Of a DNA stretch of 64,000 bases, positions 60,859 to 64,000 are shown piece by piece. The stretch covers positions 682,001 to 746,000 of the forward strand of contig JAFLKK010000004.1 of the NCBI GenBank assembly GCA_019163375.1, in the 5' to 3' direction. Made by a program: the position numbers and the translations under genes. The notes under the pieces were generated by a model. It was not told the origin of the DNA. It did not search any database and saw only the letters and a program-made list of their open reading frames with translations. Each line of letters opens with the position of its first letter. Position 1 is the first letter of the stretch. The DNA comes from Paludibacter sp. GTDB taxonomy: Bacteria > Bacteroidota > Bacteroidia > Bacteroidales > Paludibacteraceae.

Positions 60859-62010
60859 ATGAAAGCATACTATCTAATTATAACGTTTTGCATTATGACT
60901 TCGCCAATTTGGGGACAATATGACGATGCACCAACTGTTACAATAAGTGGAAAAGTACGGAATTTTGATCCGAAAAATTTAGAGATATTATTTGTATTTT
61001 CAAGAGCTGGTTTCTTCCAAGAATCAGCAATACGAACAAATATGGATAAAAATGGGAATTTTAAAGCTAGCTTCAAAACATATATCCCAACTGAATTTGA
61101 AGTATGCTACAAGCTTGCTCCCATTTTTACCGCTTCTGTTTACCCAAAAGACAACATTTATATTAAAAGTTTTTCAAGCTATAAAGAGAATATGACAAAC
61201 CCGATTGGTGTTGTGTTTAAAGGGAGTTCTGCGAAGTTTAATAGCGAAATCTTTTTTTTCAAAAGACTTTGTTTTAATAGTAATATCAATCCTTACAAAC
61301 CACTACCAGTTCAATGGGTGCCTCTTGATAGATTTACACCAGTTGCTTATGCGAAGTATTTGAAAGACACTGTTCTTGTCAAATGCGACGATTTATTAAA
61401 GTGTTATGTTCAGAAATACAAGCCTAGTGTAGAAGCATTAGAGTGGTGTAAGTTTTATTATGAAGTTAATGAGTATTATGAACAATTAGCCCATTATCCT
61501 GGAGATTATTTTAGCAGTGAAGGATATTATAATGTAAAAGAAAGAGTTGAAAATTACATAAAGAAAAAAGACATTCCAGTTCCAGAAATATATTACAATC
61601 CTTTGACCAGCTCTCTTCCTTTAAAAAACTCAATGTTTTTAAATAGTATTGCATTAGCAGATTACATTAGGACGTTTTACAATTATATTATCAAAAAAAC
61701 AGTTTGTGAGCAGAATAGTGAATACTGCAACAAATATGAATGGCGAGGGCTTAAGACTAATTGTAACTTTGATTCTTTGAAAATTGCTGGCATTAGGAAA
61801 TATATAAAAGACCCATTATTAAAACAAATGTTGTTAGCCAATACTTTGGTGGATGGAATGTACTGCAAAGAAAAATTGATGAGTTTTAAGAAATATGAGT
61901 CATCTATTGTTAAACAGCAAATCAAAGAGCCATATTTGAAGAGCCATTTATATTATATGTACGAGAAAGCCAAGAAAGTAGTTGAAGAAAGGGAAAAAGA
62001 AAAAAAATAA
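60859..62010 (+). CDS. Secreted protein with a DUF4369/TlpA-N-terminal-like domain
   Basis: This 383-residue protein has a signal peptide (MKAYYLIITFCIMTSPIWGQ). Residues ~25-115 resemble the beta-rich N-terminal domain that precedes thioredoxin domains in Bacteroidota TlpA-like proteins (VTISGKVRNFDPKNLEILFV, TNMDKNGNFKASFKTYIPTE, VYPKDNIYIKSF). No CxxC thioredoxin domain follows; the remainder is helical and charged, ending in a Lys/Glu tail. The function is unknown. It is alone between repeats R3 and R4. Confidence 0.6.
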   Translation: MKAYYLIITFCIMTSPIWGQYDDAPTVTISGKVRNFDPKNLEILFVFSRAGFFQESAIRTNMDKNGNFKASFKTYIPTEFEVCYKLAPIFTASVYPKDNIYIKSFSSYKENMTNPIGVVFKGSSAKFNSEIFFFKRLCFNSNINPYKPLPVQWVPLDRFTPVAYAKYLKDTVLVKCDDLLKCYVQKYKPSVEALEWCKFYYEVNEYYEQLAHYPGDYFSSEGYYNVKERVENYIKKKDIPVPEIYYNPLTSSLPLKNSMFLNSIALADYIRTFYNYIIKKTVCEQNSEYCNKYEWRGLKTNCNFDSLKIAGIRKYIKDPLLKQMLLANTLVDGMYCKEKLMSFKKYESSIVKQQIKEPYLKSHLYYMYEKAKKVVEEREKEKK

Positions 62011-62032
62011 CGATGCTCTCAGTTAAGCTTAA

Positions 62033-62142
62033 CGCACGCTGGCGCAAGTTTGTAACTTGTATTTTGTTTTGAAAAAATAATCTATTCTTCTTTTTTGCTC
62101 TAACGAGTAACACACCGATTACAAATCGGCGTGAGCGTGGGG
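62033..62142. repeat. Cassette repeat R4
   Basis: Starts CGCACGCTGGCGCAAGTTTG and ends AATCGGCGTGAGCGTGGGG. The outer arms CACGCT / AGCGTG pair perfectly. It begins 22 bp after a stop codon. Confidence 0.85.
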
Positions 62143-62155
62143 ATAAGGCTAAAAC

Positions 62156-62325
62156 CACCCCAAACCCCTGAAGGGGCTTAAGAGTGGTTTTCGAGAAGGT
62201 TTACATTTAATCAAATGTGTTGATGAAGGCAAAGCTATTATAAATGCTACTTATTTAGGTAAAGCATCTGTAGGAGGCGGTTGTAATTACAAGTCCCCTT
62301 CAGGGGATTTAGGGGTGGATGAAGA
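62156..62325. mobile_element. Inverted-repeat-flanked ~170-bp insert between R4 and R5
   Basis: The left arm CCACCCCAAACCCCTGAAGG and the right arm CCTTCAGGGGATTTAGGGGT are imperfect reverse complements. The interior stays open in one frame (GFREGLHLIKCVDEGKAIIN followed by ATYLGKASVGGG) without a start codon, so it may be a gene fragment carried with the repeats. Confidence 0.45.
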
Positions 62326-62341
62326 AGAATCTGAAAAGCAC

Positions 62342-62453
62342 CACGCACACTTGTGCAAGTTTGTAACATGTGGCTTGTTTTGAAAAAACAATCTCTTCTT
62401 CTTTTTTGCTCTAACGAGCAACACACCGATTACAAATTGGCGCGAGTGTGTGG
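62342..62453. repeat. Cassette repeat R5
   Basis: Starts CACGCACACTTGTGCAAGTT and ends ACAAATTGGCGCGAGTGTGT. Compensating changes (CACACT on the left, AGTGTG on the right) keep the outer stem paired, which argues that the structure itself is selected. Confidence 0.85.
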
Positions 62454-62499
62454 AAATCGGTTTTCGACAGTTGGAAAAACAATGGTAAATTTAAATTGA

Positions 62500-63126
62500 A
62501 TGACAATTAAAGAATATTTCAAACTAACACAAAAAAGCAGTTCTAGTTTAATTAAAATAATTGGGGTGATTTACACATCGATGTTTGCGTTAATTCTTAT
62601 TGCTACGAATTACAACAAATCCCTAACCGATGTATTTAATAACTTTATAATTATTTTTTTAGTAGCAAATGGTTTTGCATTATTAATTTGGTCTCAAACA
62701 TTTTTTGTTTCATATTTTGATGTAAAGCGGATGATAGGTTTTTATGAATCATTCCAAAGACAAAAAGTGGATATGATTTTAACGTTGCATGAAGAGAAGG
62801 GGCGCAAATCAGATCTTCTAAAATTATTTGCCATAGGTATTTATTCTAATCAGATTTTTCGTTTTGTATTGGATAAGAATTATGTTTTTATCACATTGTA
62901 CCTTAATGTAAACAGCATTGAAAGATTTCCAAAAAGAGCAACTACAATTAGAAGAAAGTATACTAAGTTAAATATGGATCTAACTGGTTATGGTTTAATG
63001 AGACAAGTAAAATACAAAAACTGGAAAAGTTTTACTAGTGATGATATAATTTTACTTTTTGAAGAACTTGAAACTATTTCAATTAACGAAAATATACCAA
63101 TAATTGAGTACGTGCAAGAAACTTGA
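62500..63126 (+). CDS. Membrane protein of unknown function
   Basis: This 208-residue protein has two N-terminal membrane helices (IIGVIYTSMFALILIATNY and FNNFIIIFLVANGFALLIWS) and a ~130-residue soluble domain, probably cytoplasmic (VDMILTLHEEKGRKSDLLKL, NQIFRFVLDKNYVFITLYLN). I do not recognise the family. It is the last single-gene unit before a different type of inverted repeat at 63.1 kb. Confidence 0.65.
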   Translation: MTIKEYFKLTQKSSSSLIKIIGVIYTSMFALILIATNYNKSLTDVFNNFIIIFLVANGFALLIWSQTFFVSYFDVKRMIGFYESFQRQKVDMILTLHEEKGRKSDLLKLFAIGIYSNQIFRFVLDKNYVFITLYLNVNSIERFPKRATTIRRKYTKLNMDLTGYGLMRQVKYKNWKSFTSDDIILLFEELETISINENIPIIEYVQET

Positions 63127-63136
63127 TACTTGAAAA

Positions 63137-63230
63137 CTTCCAAATTGTCAGTTCAAGTTACGCTACGCTCAGACTTGAACTATGCAATGCGTAGTAATTA
63201 ATAAACTTGGACAAAGTAAAGATTTGGAAG
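63137..63230. repeat. Inverted repeat of a second type, 94 bp
   Basis: The outer arms CTTCCAAAT and ATTTGGAAG are perfect. An inner hairpin AGTTCAAGT / ACTTGAACT (63150-63181) sits on the left. Its AGACTTGAACTATGCA core also appears near 58152. It takes the place that an R repeat would occupy after the 62.5-kb gene. Confidence 0.7.
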
Positions 63231-63280
63231 ACGTAAAGAGAGAATAAATTAGGATCAACTCTATTTTAGGAGCTTAGATT

Positions 63281-64000
63281 ATGAAGAAAATCATTTTATT
63301 TATTTTGTACCTGAGTATTCACAGCGTTGTGTCGTGTCAGATTATCAGTGGAACTATACTGGATGCTAAAACACAATGCAAAATTAGTTCTGCTTCTGTT
63401 TATTTTAATGCTACATATGTAGGAACAAGGTCTGATAATGCCGGAAACTTCAAACTTGATATTTCTAAAAATAGTATGAGACCATTAACGATTAGTGCTG
63501 TCGGGTATTATTCTGTTACTCTGGTGAATTTTCAAATAACCCGACCATTGACAGTGCTACTGACACCCAAAATATACGATCTGCATGAAGTAAGTATAAA
63601 AGCCAAATCGCTTAAAAGTAAAAGAAAGCAGAATATGAACCTGTTTCGCGAAGAATTTTTTGGAACAGGTACGAATGCACATTATTGCTCCATCCTGAAC
63701 GAAAAGGATATCAGCTTTAATTATGAATCGGATGGTGATACGCTTAAAGTTTTTGCTCAAAAACCGATAATAGTTGATAATGATGCTTTGGGCTACAGGT
63801 TAACTTACTACCTGGATAAATTTGAATATTACAGAAATGCCCGGAGTACATTCTTTATGGGAAATATGATTTTTGAGGATAAAGTAGGTGCTGACAGCAT
63901 TCAGAAACAACATTATGACAAAATAAGAAAACAGACCTATCTGGGATCGAAAATGCATTTTTTTAGAACCTTGTGTGGTGATACATTAAAAACGAGATTT
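63281..64000 (+). CDS. Secreted carboxypeptidase-like regulatory domain protein (incomplete)
   Basis: An ATG at 63281 opens a frame that runs off the window (240 codons seen). A signal peptide (MKKIILFILYLSIHSVVSCQ) is followed by a CarboxypepD_reg-like domain (IISGTILDAKTQCKISSASV, GTRSDNAGNFKLDI, TISAVGYYSVTLVNF), ending with the VLLTPKIYDLHEVSI edge typical of such domains. The following region (LFREEFFGTGTNAHYCSILN) matches a common Bacteroidota layout of CarboxypepD_reg plus an unknown beta-rich domain. Whether a TonB-dependent receptor barrel follows cannot be seen here. Confidence 0.8.
   Translation, partial: MKKIILFILYLSIHSVVSCQIISGTILDAKTQCKISSASVYFNATYVGTRSDNAGNFKLDISKNSMRPLTISAVGYYSVTLVNFQITRPLTVLLTPKIYDLHEVSIKAKSLKSKRKQNMNLFREEFFGTGTNAHYCSILNEKDISFNYESDGDTLKVFAQKPIIVDNDALGYRLTYYLDKFEYYRNARSTFFMGNMIFEDKVGADSIQKQHYDKIRKQTYLGSKMHFFRTLCGDTLKTRF

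Noticed and set aside
59209-62453. CRISPR array or typical integron attC sites for R1-R5
   Set aside because: Spacing is 0.3-1.3 kb with genes between, so not CRISPR. An RYYYAAC-like core (GCTTAAC, GCCTAAC) occurs only near R4 and at 58075, and GTTRRRY is missing, so a canonical attC label is not justified.

Overview
The window comes from a Bacteroidota chromosome, almost certainly order Bacteroidales. The evidence is a SusC/SusD pair, a one-protein hybrid two-component regulator with an AraC output, many secreted glycoside hydrolases, a T9SS-type C-terminal tail, Fur next to purA, and repeated TAnnTTTG promoter boxes in place of a sigma-70 -10 box. Genus cannot be fixed by reading alone; a plant-polymer-degrading Paludibacter- or Dysgonomonas-like organism is plausible.

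Region 1 (1-17.6 kb) is ordinary chromosome: a truncated family-2 glycosyltransferase, a lysC-lysA pair, a secreted GH9 protein carrying a degenerate NodB domain, tRNA-His, an AlkD-like repair protein, fur-purA, a membrane Zn-peptidase, tRNA-Arg, a CPA2-type antiporter, a LytS/LytTR-type two-component pair, two unknown genes, and an ECF sigma/anti-sigma pair facing a small membrane protein.

Region 2 (17.6-47.7 kb) is a polysaccharide utilization locus that reads as a xyloglucan locus. The minus arm has the HTCS regulator, GH3, GH31, a small unknown protein, GH95, a DUF3795 protein and GH3. The divergent plus arm has a PA14-containing GH31, SusC, SusD, a BACON-GH5 lipoprotein, a BNR protein and GH2. 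Together they could bind and cut the glucan backbone at the surface, import oligosaccharides, and strip fucose, galactose, xylose and glucose in the periplasm. A 15-copy 21-bp tandem repeat interrupts the minus arm.

Region 3 (47.7-55.4 kb) is gene-poor and repeat-rich: a DoxX-like protein, a PAS histidine kinase with a LuxR-type regulator, a stand-alone T9SS-tail-like protein, a duplicated block carrying two MITE-like elements, an inverted-repeat-bounded segment with a second 21-bp tandem array, and a fibronectin-III protein.

Region 4 (55.4-64 kb) is visibly AT-rich and looks acquired. It starts with an AAA/ABC ATPase plus DUF4435 (TOPRIM-like) pair resembling the PARIS anti-phage system. 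A series of single unknown genes follows, all on the plus strand, punctuated by five copies of a ~105-110 bp structured inverted repeat. This cassette-like array is the most unusual thing in the window.
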